NCBI RefSeq assembly: GCF_000420405.1
Contig: NZ_ATUW01000009.1
Coordinates: forward strand, 1 to 64,000
Direction: 5' to 3'
DNA from: Winkia neuii subsp. neuii DSM 8576
Lineage (GTDB): Bacteria; Actinomycetota; Actinomycetes; Actinomycetales; Actinomycetaceae
DNA length: 64,000 nucleotides
The first letter of the stretch is position 1; each line of letters starts with the position of its first letter. The notes beneath the pieces were generated by a model. That model was not told the DNA's origin. It searched no databases and worked only from the letters and a program-made list of their open reading frames with translations. Shown here piece by piece: positions 53,529 to 63,100 of the stretch. The position numbers and the translations under genes are program-made.

Positions 53529-54175
53529 CTTGCATCCCCTAACAGTTTCACTCCGGCAGACGCACCTATGCGGCTAGCCCCAGCAGCAACCATCTTTTTA
53601 AACGCCTCCGCCGTCCGGATTCCTCCGGAGGCTTTGACACCCATGTCCTCACCAACCGTCTTCCTCATGAGGGCAACGGCCTCAGTGGTGGCGCCCGCCT
53701 TAGAGAACCCGGTTGAGGTCTTCACAAAGTCAGCTCCGGCCTCTTTAGCGCACTGGCATGCCTTCACAATCTCCTCATCGGTGAGCAAGCAGGTTTCCAG
53801 AATTACCTTGACCAGCGCACCTGCGGATGCTTCAACTACAGCCCTTATGTCATTGGTGACCAACTCCCAGTTGGCCTCCTTGGCAGCGCCCACGTTCAAC
53901 ACCATGTCCACTTCGTCAGCGCCGTCCTCGACTGCCTTCTTAGCCTCGGCAGCTTTGATCGCAGAAGTATGTGCCCCCGATGGGAAACCAATCACTGTAC
54001 AAACTTTCACGTCGCTGCCAGCTAAACACTTAGCTGCAAGTTCAACCCGGCAGGGGCTGATGCACACTGACCAGAACTCGAAATCCTTCGCTTCCTGGCA
54101 CAGTTTTTCTACCTGCGCTGCGGTGGCATCGGGACTAAGTAGGGTGTGGTCAATCAGCTTTGATTCCTGACTCAT
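53525..54175 (-). CDS. deoC: Deoxyribose-phosphate aldolase
   Basis: This 216-residue protein is the normal length of bacterial DERA. The catalytic residues are visible: Asp in ADEVDMVLN (about 90), the Schiff-base Lys in [10 protein letters not shown] (about 153) and the second Lys in [10 protein letters not shown] (about 183). It cleaves 2-deoxyribose-5-phosphate to acetaldehyde and glyceraldehyde-3-phosphate. It is the first gene of the deoC-deoP-deoX-deoK operon, 84 bp downstream of the SorC-type regulator gene, with a clear inverted-repeat operator between. Confidence 0.97.
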   Translation of the reverse strand: MSQESKLIDHTLLSPDATAAQVEKLCQEAKDFEFWSVCISPCRVELAAKCLAGSDVKVCTVIGFPSGAHTSAIKAAEAKKAVEDGADEVDMVLNVGAAKEANWELVTNDIRAVVEASAGALVKVILETCLLTDEEIVKACQCAKEAGADFVKTSTGFSKAGATTEAVALMRKTVGEDMGVKASGGIRTAEAFKKMVAAGASRIGASAGVKLLGDAR

Positions 54176-54226
54176 CTTGTCTCCTTTGACTAGTTACGCA
54201 GGAGAGTTTAGCCAGGTGCACGCCAC

Positions 54227-54259
54227 AAAGGAACATATTTTTGGCACATATGTGCCTTT
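54227..54259. promoter_or_regulatory. Operator candidate of the deoxyribose operon
   Basis: AAAGGAACATAT (54227-54238) and ATATGTGCCTTT (54248-54259) form an inverted repeat with eleven of twelve positions complementary and a 9-bp spacer. Inside it sits the perfect 14-bp palindrome GGCACATATGTGCC (54243-54256). It is directly upstream of deoC and abuts the regulator's stop codon. SorC/DeoR-type regulators bind such AT-rich inverted repeats. Confidence 0.65.
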
Positions 54260-55237
54260 TTATAGTTTATGCAGCCCCTTATGATGTGCCGCATAGAGCT
54301 TCCTTGCCGTCACAACATCCACCACCAACCGGTTTGCGTACCCATTCATAAGTGCGGCATAGATAGTTGACAACTTTTCTGCTCCACCAGCAACTAAAAC
54401 TTTTTGCTCCTTATGCCTCAGATCAGGCAGCGAAATACTTAAAGTTCTGGCATTTAAATCCGGTAGGCAGACTCTGGCGTTCTGGTCAACAAAATGCGAG
54501 CAGATGTCTCCCACCGCTTCTTCCATCAGCTTGCCTTTTTCGTCCTCGGAATACAAAGGGCTGGCCAACAAGGGCGAAGACGGCCTTGCGGAACCTACCG
54601 TATAAACCGCAATTCGGGCCTCTATCCCAAGATCGAGCACTTCGCGAACCACATGCTCGCGCTCCACAGCCTGCTTAGCCGCCACAGATTCAAAACAACT
54701 CGGATACCCCAAAAGGTACGTTTGTGCGTTGAGCGAGTGCCTAAGCGCTTTGAAAGATTCAAAGCCAGAAAGATCAGTAGACGGATCCCCTATGTTTCCC
54801 CTCAGCTGGACGACTTTAATATCTTGGAAATCAGTTTGGCCCAGGCTTGCTGCCACCTGGCTGACAGTCCTTGACCACGAAAAACCGATCGTGTCGCCAT
54901 CGCGGATTAGACCTTTCAGAAGCTGAGCTCCGGCTTTGCCTAGCGCCTTGCGCAGATCAGTCTCTCGTCGTCCCCCGGGCGATACCAACCTGACCTCAAC
55001 CAGTTCGAAAGCATTTTTCAGGTAGTTAATCAGCTCAATGTCACGCTCTCGAGGATCTTCCACACGTATCTGCACGAATCCACGATCGCGGGCATGTGCC
55101 AGCAGCTTCGAAACGTTTGCTCTTGACACATGCAATAGTTCGGCAACTTCAACCTGCGAGCGCCCCTCGTAGTAGAGCTTCGCCGCATCAACTGACAACT
55201 TGTCTTTGCGAGTTAGCCCCAGTCGATCGGTTTTCAC
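54260..55237 (-). CDS. SorC/DeoR-type sugar-binding transcriptional regulator
   Basis: This is a ~325-residue protein. An N-terminal helix-turn-helix (about 12-50: KLYYEGRSQVEVAELLHVSRANVSKLLAHARDRG in two parts) is followed by a SorC-type effector domain. That domain has the phosphosugar-binding pattern GDTIGFSWSRTVSQVA and ends RTLSIS...LPDLRH...VVDVVTARKL. B. subtilis DeoR, which responds to deoxyribose-5-phosphate, belongs to this family. Position directly upstream of deoC and the inverted repeat between them suggest the same role. The GTG at 55237 is preferred (TAGGGG upstream) over a TTG at 55264. Confidence 0.9.
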   Translation of the reverse strand: MKTDRLGLTRKDKLSVDAAKLYYEGRSQVEVAELLHVSRANVSKLLAHARDRGFVQIRVEDPRERDIELINYLKNAFELVEVRLVSPGGRRETDLRKALGKAGAQLLKGLIRDGDTIGFSWSRTVSQVAASLGQTDFQDIKVVQLRGNIGDPSTDLSGFESFKALRHSLNAQTYLLGYPSCFESVAAKQAVEREHVVREVLDLGIEARIAVYTVGSARPSSPLLASPLYSEDEKGKLMEEAVGDICSHFVDQNARVCLPDLNARTLSISLPDLRHKEQKVLVAGGAEKLSTIYAALMNGYANRLVVDVVTARKLYAAHHKGLHKL

Positions 55238-55372
55238 TAGACCCCTACCCGCTTCTACTTCCAAAGCGTTACGTTACAACGCTGCTTATTCCCTCAAGCA
55301 TAGGATCTAGTGGACCAGTCGCGCTAGGTTAGGGCCGCTGCACCGGCTAGCTCTTCAAGGCAGCCTGCCGCA

Positions 55373-56710
55373 CTAGCTGAGCTGCAAACCGCAGATGTGG
55401 TCAGTGTTCACCTCGATCTCGGCGCCCCCATCCCCAACCTCAAACTGTATGGGTCCACCATCGAGCATTTGCGCGCTAGTGTAACGCCCTGGCACCCAGA
55501 GCTTAATCTCCTTCCTGCCCGGGCGTTCCTGCGGCACCACAAATACAAACAGCCGGTTCTCTTTCCGCGTGCAGTAGACCCTGGCATTATCGGCTCGCAC
55601 CTTTATATCGTCAGCTCTACGTGTACCGTAGATTCCCACGGCGTGAGCACCAACCCACTTGCCTATTTGGGAAAGCGATTCACGGATGTGCACTGACATG
55701 TGCCCGGTCGCATCTGGGCCTATTCCAAGCAGATAGTTCCCTCCTCTGGAAATTACTTTCAGCAAATCTTCAATAACCTGCGCAGTTGGCTTCGTTTCGT
55801 CGTCGCGACTCATAGAGCACCAAGACTTCGTCAAAGTAACGCAAGATTCCCACGGCCAAGCCGGGCCCTGGTCCGGAATCTCTTGTTCGGGGGTCCGGTA
55901 GTTCTCGTGCGGCCCGTGGACTTCGCGATCAACCATCAATATTCCCGGCTGCAGTTCGCGCGCCATCGCTGCTAACTCTTCAATCTTGAATGGCTCTTCG
56001 GGCCCTCGCACCCATCCGGCATCCAGCCAGAGCATCATCTGTTTGCCGTATTTGCTGAGTAGCTCGCGAATTTGATCGTGGCTAAACTGCACAAACCTAT
56101 CCCACCTGCGCGGGGCAACAGAGATGTCGTAATTGTGGAACCTATCCGAGATCGGGTTCGCCCGATCCCAGTAGTCGGGTCGCGACCAGTCTGCTTTCGA
56201 GAAATAGACTCCCGTTTCAAGACCAACTTCACGAGCTGCCTGAACAACTTCCGCAAAAATGTCCCGGCCCAACCCAGCGTCTTCGGCAGTACACTTCAAA
56301 TTCGAAAAAGCACTGTCGTACATCGCAAATCCGTCGTGATGCTTAGTGGTAAAAATCAGGTATTTTGCCCCGGCATCCGCCGCTGCCTGCGCCCACTGGT
56401 TTGCATCGAATTCTTGCCCTTTAAAATTCCTGGCCTGATCGTAATACCAGGTCTGGTACTGGCCATCCGTGCCCTCAAAGCCAGCAGCTTTATCGGTAAA
56501 GTCCCCCAAGTCTTCCCTATGCAGCGACCACGATCCTGCCTGGCCAATGAAAGAGTAGATCCCCCAGTGGATGATCACGCCAAATTTCATGTCTTGCCAT
56601 CGCTGCAAGGTTTGCGCCACCGCCGGATCAGTAGGGTACGTGTAACCAGGATCGGGGGCGGGCTTTAGCGCGCCGGCAGCCTCTAGTGCATCCGGAGTAA
56701 AGTCTGCCAT
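55373..56710 (-). CDS. GH29 alpha-L-fucosidase
   Basis: This 445-residue enzyme has no signal peptide, so it is probably cytoplasmic. GH29 landmarks are FGVIIHWGIYSF near residue 44, AKYLIFTTKHHDGFAMYDS near 114, YFSKADWS near 170, and the nucleophile Asp in MLWLDAGW (about 230). NYLLGIGPDATGHM follows near residue 348. It removes alpha-fucose from imported glycans. Its start overlaps the preceding permease stop by one base, and it is the last gene of the lacZ-ABC-fucosidase unit, arguing that the transporter carries a fucosylated oligosaccharide. Confidence 0.93.
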   Translation of the reverse strand: MADFTPDALEAAGALKPAPDPGYTYPTDPAVAQTLQRWQDMKFGVIIHWGIYSFIGQAGSWSLHREDLGDFTDKAAGFEGTDGQYQTWYYDQARNFKGQEFDANQWAQAAADAGAKYLIFTTKHHDGFAMYDSAFSNLKCTAEDAGLGRDIFAEVVQAAREVGLETGVYFSKADWSRPDYWDRANPISDRFHNYDISVAPRRWDRFVQFSHDQIRELLSKYGKQMMLWLDAGWVRGPEEPFKIEELAAMARELQPGILMVDREVHGPHENYRTPEQEIPDQGPAWPWESCVTLTKSWCSMSRDDETKPTAQVIEDLLKVISRGGNYLLGIGPDATGHMSVHIRESLSQIGKWVGAHAVGIYGTRRADDIKVRADNARVYCTRKENRLFVFVVPQERPGRKEIKLWVPGRYTSAQMLDGGPIQFEVGDGGAEIEVNTDHICGLQLS

Positions 56711-57606
56711 CAGAATTTCACCCCGCCCTCTTCAATGCCGCGGAAGAAGTACTTCTGCGCAAACATGAAGATCAAAAGTACCGGAATAAGTGCAGTGATC
56801 GCACCTGCAAGAACCAGCTGGTAGTTCGTTCCAGTGATGGAATTCTTTAGCGAGGACAGCGAAACCATCATCGTCTGCTTTTCCTGGGAAGGCAGAATCA
56901 TCAGCGGCCACAAAAAGTCCGACCAAGCATAAATGAACGAGGTCAGCCCAACTACCGTCAGCGCTCCCTTCACCTGCGGTAGGAAAATATGCCAGAAACG
57001 GGTGAATTCACCGGCCCCATCGATAAGTGCCGCATCCTCAATTTCGTCTGGCACCCCCAAAAATGCCGCCCTCATCAGCAACACTTGGAATGGCCCTAGC
57101 ATTACCGGCAGCCACACGCCTATTAGAGAACCATAAAGTCCCAACGCGGCAACCTGGTTAAACAGTGCCAACATCAAAGTTTCAAAGGGGAAGATCATTG
57201 CCGAGGTAACTACCAGCGTGAAGAACGACCTGCCCCTCCACCCCTTGCGCGAAAGCATGTAACCGCCCACGGCCGACAGCGAGGTAAATGAGATAACCGT
57301 GAGCGCACAAACGAACAGCGAATTACCAATGGACTTGAATACGTGCGTCTTTTCGAAGAGGACGAAAAAGGCCTCTAGCGACCAATGTTGCGGGAAGAGC
57401 GTTGCACCATTGCCGAAAACGGGCTCGCCGGGGGCCTTGAATGCTGCCAGCAGCGGCAGTAGCAAAGGCCCTAGCAGTACGAACAGAACCACTGTAAGAA
57501 CGATGTAACGCACAACTAAGCGGTGCCCCCGCAGGGATTGCCCCTGGTTACGTTCGGCCTCTGCAGCGCGGTTGCGCTTGAACCTATTTACAACTGTTGT
57601 AGCCAT
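56710..57606 (-). CDS. Sugar ABC transporter permease, MalG-type
   Basis: This 298-residue, six-helix protein has a basic N-terminal tail. The EAA loop reads DEIEDAALIDGAGEFTRFWHIFLPQVKG. It overlaps its partner permease and the fucosidase gene by one base each (TGATG type), showing tight coupling. As in the other transporter cluster in this window, no ATPase gene is present. Confidence 0.93.
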   Translation of the reverse strand: MATTVVNRFKRNRAAEAERNQGQSLRGHRLVVRYIVLTVVLFVLLGPLLLPLLAAFKAPGEPVFGNGATLFPQHWSLEAFFVLFEKTHVFKSIGNSLFVCALTVISFTSLSAVGGYMLSRKGWRGRSFFTLVVTSAMIFPFETLMLALFNQVAALGLYGSLIGVWLPVMLGPFQVLLMRAAFLGVPDEIEDAALIDGAGEFTRFWHIFLPQVKGALTVVGLTSFIYAWSDFLWPLMILPSQEKQTMMVSLSSLKNSITGTNYQLVLAGAITALIPVLLIFMFAQKYFFRGIEEGGVKF

Positions 57607-58523
57607 CAGACCTCTTCCGCCTTCTTATTTAGCTTCCTAGAGGCAAGCAAAAAGCCCAGCGTCAGGAAGAACAACACCACTGATGCTGCCGCGCCAATGC
57701 CGATATTTCCGTAAGTTACGTCCGAATAATCCCGCAGGTACATGGTGATCGTTGTAGCGGGAGAATTGGCCCCACCTAGCAAATACACTTCGGTAAAGAT
57801 CTTCAAACAGCCGATCGTACAAAGTACCCCAACCAGGTACATCATGATGCGCACCCCTGGAATGGTGACCGAGAAGAACCTGCGTATAGGGCCGGCTCCG
57901 TCAACCTGGGCGGCCTCGTAAAGAGACGAATCAATATTGGCTAAGGCTGCAAGATATAAAACCATATAGTAGGGCAGTCCCTGCCACAGCGTAATAATCA
58001 TGGCACTAAATAACAGCAGCCATCTGTTGGATAGGAAGGGGATCGGAGAATTCAAGATTCCCGAGTTGACCAGCAGGTTATTTAGTGGGCCCTGCGCCTG
58101 CAACATGGACGTCCACGCCAAGGACACCACAACTAGCGAACAAATCGCTGGAATGTAATAAAGGGAGCGGAATATGCCAATTCCAGGCACGTACTGTTTT
58201 ACAAGTAATGCCAGCAGCAGGGGCAGCACAACCATCAACGGCACTACGATCACCGCGTAGAGCAAAGAATTGGCAACAGCCTCCCAGAATTCAGGATCTT
58301 CGAAAATAGTTCTGTAATTGTCGAAGGCAACGAAGGAGCCGATGCCCTGCAACGGCAGTGTGTCAGTGAACGACGTAAAAACCGTGTATACGAACGGCAC
58401 GATGTAAAACGCCACAATAGCCGTGACAGGCAGGGCCACCCACAATAGTGGCACCCACCATTTCCTGAACCTGGCCGCCCCATTTAGATACTCGGGTTTT
58501 TTCGAGGCCTTCTTCGACGCCAT
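57606..58523 (-). CDS. Sugar ABC transporter permease, MalF-type
   Basis: This 305-residue, six-helix protein has the EAA loop YEAAQVDGAGPIRRFFSVTIPGVR. The N-terminus is lysine-rich and cytoplasmic. It is separated from the upstream binding-protein gene by 68 bp that contain a strong hairpin, and coupled to the next permease by a one-base overlap. Confidence 0.93.
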   Translation of the reverse strand: MASKKASKKPEYLNGAARFRKWWVPLLWVALPVTAIVAFYIVPFVYTVFTSFTDTLPLQGIGSFVAFDNYRTIFEDPEFWEAVANSLLYAVIVVPLMVVLPLLLALLVKQYVPGIGIFRSLYYIPAICSLVVVSLAWTSMLQAQGPLNNLLVNSGILNSPIPFLSNRWLLLFSAMIITLWQGLPYYMVLYLAALANIDSSLYEAAQVDGAGPIRRFFSVTIPGVRIMMYLVGVLCTIGCLKIFTEVYLLGGANSPATTITMYLRDYSDVTYGNIGIGAAASVVLFFLTLGFLLASRKLNKKAEEV

Positions 58524-58552
58524 TACCTACCCCTTCGCCATGACTGATTGAT

Positions 58553-58581
58553 TTGGGGGAGGAAGCTACCTCCTCCCCCAA
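58553..58581 (-). terminator. Strong hairpin after the second solute-binding-protein gene
   Basis: TTGGGGGAGGA (58553-58563) and TCCTCCCCCAA (58571-58581) form a perfect 11-bp stem with a 7-nt loop. It lies 10 bases past the binding-protein stop and 30 bases before the permease start. No T-tract follows, so partial termination or mRNA protection is more likely than full termination. Confidence 0.75.
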
Positions 58582-58591
58582 CTAGAAACAG

Positions 58592-59980
58592 CTACAGCTG
58601 TTTCAGCAGCTTATTCATCTGCTTTTGTGCCTTATCTAAAGCATCCTGGGAAGATACTTCCCCACGAATAGCTTGATTTACGTTGTCTACCAACGTGGAT
58701 TGGACCTTGCCGGTCAGATAGAACGAAGACATTACAGCCTCAGCCTTCTGAGCATCTTCGGCAGCGATCTTGTAAGCCTGCGCAAAGACCGGATCCGAAT
58801 TGTTCGCGGGTGGCTCCTTAGCGATCTTCTCGAGAGCTTCAGTTGCCGCTGGGAAGATAATTGCGCCGCCATCGCGCGTCCAAGCAAGCTCTTGCTCGGC
58901 CGAAGTAATGTGCTCTGCCCACTTCACCGCCAAGGGAGTGTTCTTGGTAGTTACCGAAACGCCAATAAACTGGCCTTCGTAAATCGGCTTCTGGCCTTTA
59001 TTGCGCGGAAACTTACTAACTCCAGTGTTCTTGTAAACCCCGGGGTTGGAGTCCTTCACCGAACGCAAGAACGAAGCGTTTGGCGTGCCGAAAGCCAACG
59101 AACCGTTGTTGTAATCCTTCGACGGATCCGGGTCACCCGTCAGCGAATCTGGCGAGATTCCGCCCTCTTTGTAAAGCTTGGCCATCTGGTCCACCCATTC
59201 CTTGGCATTCTTGTCCTTAGCAAAGGTGAACTCGGTGGAATCGTCGTTCATCATTTTCACGCCCATTCCCTGCCATTCAGCGTTCAGGTACCAGGAAGCA
59301 TTGCCGTAGATTGCGAAAGCGCCAGTCTTTGCCTTCGCAATCTTGTGGGCGTCTTCGAAACGTTCGGTCATGGTTGCTGGAGACTTTTCTGGATCCAGGC
59401 CGGCATCTTTGAAGATCTTCTTGTTGTAGGTGTTCACGAATGGGCCGAAATACCAAGGCAGTGCGGTGTGGTGCTCATTAGCGCCGAGGTTGATCGAATT
59501 CCAGATTGAGGGCACAAACTTATCGCCGATCCCCGGAGCCTTCACGTCGTAGTCGAGAAACAGGTTTCGCTTCGAAAGGGCCAAGATGGTGGTAGACGGA
59601 ACGTTTACTACGTCCGCCATTTTGCATCCTTGCGCTTGAGTAGAAATCACTTGGTCGAATTCAGCGTCACCGGGGATGTCAGTCCATTTGATTTTGGTGC
59701 CCGGATTGTCCTTCTCAAATGCGGCAATCTGTTTTTCGAAGAACTCGCGAAAATCCGCCTGCAGGCCCTGGGTCATAAATGTAATCTGGCCCTTGGCCTT
59801 TGCAGTATCAACCTTCGAATCGTCAATATTGGCCTTAGGTACCTCGCATTGCACAGACGGCTTCGGAATCTGCCCGTCCTTGGTCTGCGCATTGTTGTTG
59901 GCATTACTACACCCCGTGATGGCTAACGGCGCAACAGCCGCCAACGCTGCGAATCGGAGTAGAGAACGCATCCTTGTCAT
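58592..59980 (-). CDS. Sugar ABC transporter solute-binding lipoprotein
   Basis: This 462-residue protein has a lipoprotein signal peptide with lipobox ITGC (Cys near residue 24). The mature protein shows the family 1 features: GQITFMTQGLQADFREFFEKQIAAFEKDNPG, ADVVNVPSTTILALSKRNLFLDYD, PWYFGPFVNTYNKKIFKDAGLDPEK and a late NTPLAVKWAEHITS. The ATG at 59980 has GGAGGAAAA upstream; an in-frame ATG further upstream is rejected. It lies after lacZ and before two permeases and a fucosidase, so the ligand is likely a fucosylated and/or beta-galactosyl oligosaccharide. Confidence 0.93.
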   Translation of the reverse strand: MTRMRSLLRFAALAAVAPLAITGCSNANNNAQTKDGQIPKPSVQCEVPKANIDDSKVDTAKAKGQITFMTQGLQADFREFFEKQIAAFEKDNPGTKIKWTDIPGDAEFDQVISTQAQGCKMADVVNVPSTTILALSKRNLFLDYDVKAPGIGDKFVPSIWNSINLGANEHHTALPWYFGPFVNTYNKKIFKDAGLDPEKSPATMTERFEDAHKIAKAKTGAFAIYGNASWYLNAEWQGMGVKMMNDDSTEFTFAKDKNAKEWVDQMAKLYKEGGISPDSLTGDPDPSKDYNNGSLAFGTPNASFLRSVKDSNPGVYKNTGVSKFPRNKGQKPIYEGQFIGVSVTTKNTPLAVKWAEHITSAEQELAWTRDGGAIIFPAATEALEKIAKEPPANNSDPVFAQAYKIAAEDAQKAEAVMSSFYLTGKVQSTLVDNVNQAIRGEVSSQDALDKAQKQMNKLLKQL

Positions 59981-60139
59981 TTTTCCTCCAAATACTAGTG
60001 TGAGCGACCACTCTGTCCGCAGGGGCGACCCTGCTACCTCACACGTGTTAGGCATATTTAGTTTAGCTCACCTGCGGCGGCTATGAAACAGTTTTCGAAA
60101 TTGGATTATCCGATCCCTCGTTCATCTTGCTAGCTGCCG

Positions 60140-63100
60140 CTAAGCAGGATCGCCGCCCGTGCGTCTAACCCTAATTTTTAGGGTAGCTGGGCGGGGGGTA
60201 GCCCCAGCTGCCGGCAACACATCTGGACCGCAGGATCGAGTGCCAATTCCGTGGTGGACCAAATCCACAATTACGTAGGTTGAAGCCGTTTCAGGCAGTT
60301 GCCAGTTGTGCCCTACCCCAGTCAATTGCAATGGGGAATATGGGCATACGCTTACCCCTACAGGAGTCGAAAAGGACACTTCGTAGCGAACGTTATTGCG
60401 CTGCAGAACTAGTGAATCCACCCCACCTCTATGGGCCCCCTCTTGGGGACACAATTGGTCCGTCCACATGCTATTTGAGGGGCCGGTAAAAGTACCCACC
60501 CAGCTTCCCTCACTCATGTCAGGATAGTTAGGTCCCGGCCCCAGACCGTGGTAGGTAACTTGCCAATCCGTTCCCGCCAGCTTGTACATGTAGCCAATTC
60601 TGGGAACGAATATGGGCCACGAACCTACAGGCTGCGCCTCTAGCCGGATCCAAGCATCGTCGCGACTGCCGGTGGCCTCAACGTCAGTAATTAGCTGCCA
60701 AGTCTTGTTGGCTGCGCTGGTTACTAACTTCCCGTCTCCACTGCGCCTAGTCACAGCTAGATGCAGGCGATAATCCATCCACTTTTCTGCACTGGACGGA
60801 CCCCAGCTCCCTCTTCCTTGCCCCAAATTCTGCTGATCCGATTGCTCCCAATAGTCGAGCGGGCCATGCCCCTTGTCGTTGTCAGTTGGAGCTCGCCACA
60901 AAACCACCTCGGGCAGAGGAAACGCCAGCTCGCCCTCGAATCCTGCCTGCGCCCTCAAATTCCCCCTGCCCGCGAGCGCCTCTGCTCCGCCCGAAGCTTC
61001 GCCGGCTTCGTCCAGCTTGGCCTCAGTCTGCCTTACGCTGCATACGCGAAGATTTCCAGGCAGGCTGGTACCTACTGCGCCCATAGGCACCTTAGACATG
61101 TGCACTGGCGAGGGAACCTCGACATAGTTTTGCCCCAATACAGCAGCCCCAACGCGTTTGCCTGACAGTGGTAGCGGCACAGTTACCGTCGCATAGGGGG
61201 CAATTGGGGGGACTTCAACATCTTTATAAGCATCGTCAGTAAAAACACGCACGCAGGCTGGGCGTTCAAGGCTCGCCCCACGGTTCTGCACCACTATTTC
61301 TTCGGTTTCGAGGTCGGCAGTGGCCACCACGGGTGCCACAATATTTGCCCAATTCACCAGCCCGGGACTGATTTCGCTGTTGGCGCTTACTAGGCCGTCG
61401 CACACGAAATTGCCGTCGTGGATCTTCTCGCCGAAATCCCCGCCGTAGCCAAGCTGGCCGTTGGGGAGGCGGAGGGCGTGATCGCGCCATTCCCACACAA
61501 AGCCGCCACAGTGGTTCGGGTGTTTTCGAACTAAATCCCATATGGGCCCAACCCCGCCGGGACCGGTTCCCATCGCGTGCGCATATTCAATCAGCACGTA
61601 GGGGTGACGTCTTGCAATAGCAGCCTGTTCTTTGCTCAAACGAGAGGCCGGGTGGCCAGGCACTGCTAGCGGCCCGCCTGGTGCAAAGAATGCTTCCTGC
61701 TCGCCAATTGATGGGTACATGCGCGAGTGAAAATCACTGTAATTACATTCGTAGTCGCCCTCGTAGTGAATCGGTCGAGAAGAATCCACTTCGCGGATAG
61801 CCGCGGCAGCTGCAGCCAGGTTTGCTCCGGTATGCGACTCGTTGCCAAGAGACCAGGCGAAAATTGATGGATGGTTTAGATCCCTATGAACGAGGCGTAA
61901 GGCCCGATCCACAATTGCCTCTTTCCAAGTCGGATCTGCGGACGGATTGTTCCGCCACCGGTCAAATTCAAAACCATGCGTCTCGTAGTCGGATTCGTCC
62001 ATAACCCAAAACCCCAGTTCATCCGCTAGGTCCAGAAGTTGCGGGTGCGGAGGGTAATGCGAGGTGCGTATCGCATTGATGCCAAATTGCTTCATTAGCA
62101 ACAAGTCGGCCCGAGCGAATTCATAGTCGAAGACTCGGCCACGCTCAGCGTTAATTTCGTGCCTATTTACGCCCCGCAAGATCAGGCGCTTGCCGTTAGC
62201 ACGCAGCTGTCCGTCAACAATCTCTACCCTAGTAAAGCCAACTCGTAGCTTTGCCTCGCTTTGCCCTGCGACTACGTTCAGATCGTATAGGTGCGGGCTC
62301 TCGGGCTCCCAGGCTTGCACTTTCCCAAGTTCAAACGTCGCGGACGCGTTAGCCCCCATGCGCGCATTTAGTCCCAACTGGGGCATCTGCACCTTCACCT
62401 GGTCACAGTCAGCGCACACACGGAGCGTTATCTGCCCCTCACCGTCTACAAAGTCAGTATTCACCTGCACGTCTGTAAGATCCGAAAGGTGCACTAGCTG
62501 GACGTCTCGAAAGATACCGGGCAACCACCACTGGTCTTGATCTTCCAAATAAGAACCTGGGGAAAATTGGCTGACACGCACGCTAACTAGGTGCCGACCT
62601 GCGGTAAGCAACTCAGTTACGTCGAATTCGTGAAGCAGGCGCGAACCTTGAGTGGAGCCAACCCACACCCCGTCAACCCAGATCTGACCAATAGACTCAA
62701 TCCCGTGTAGCCGCAATATCGTGCGCCCACCTGCAGGCCAGTCTTCCGGAAGTTCTACCCACCGCCGATAATCCCCCGTGGGGTTTTCGTCAGGAACATA
62801 GGGCGGGTCTAACGGGAATGGATAAGTGAGGTTAGTGTAAGCGGGGTTGCCCCGACCTTGGCCGGCAGGCAAGACCCAATGGGAAGGGACCTCAATTTTT
62901 CCCCACCCCTCTTCGGAAGTGGGAGAAAATGCTGGATCAGCCACGTCCGGCAGCTCTCCCGCAGGCTCCGGGTTGGCCGTATTACGTATGCAAAAATCCC
63001 ACTGCCCATTCAAACTGATTTCCGGTTCTGTGCTCGGGAAAAAGGATCTGGGTGGCATTGCGCCACGGCCCGGTTCTTTAGTCTGTGGCAGCATCCAGTT

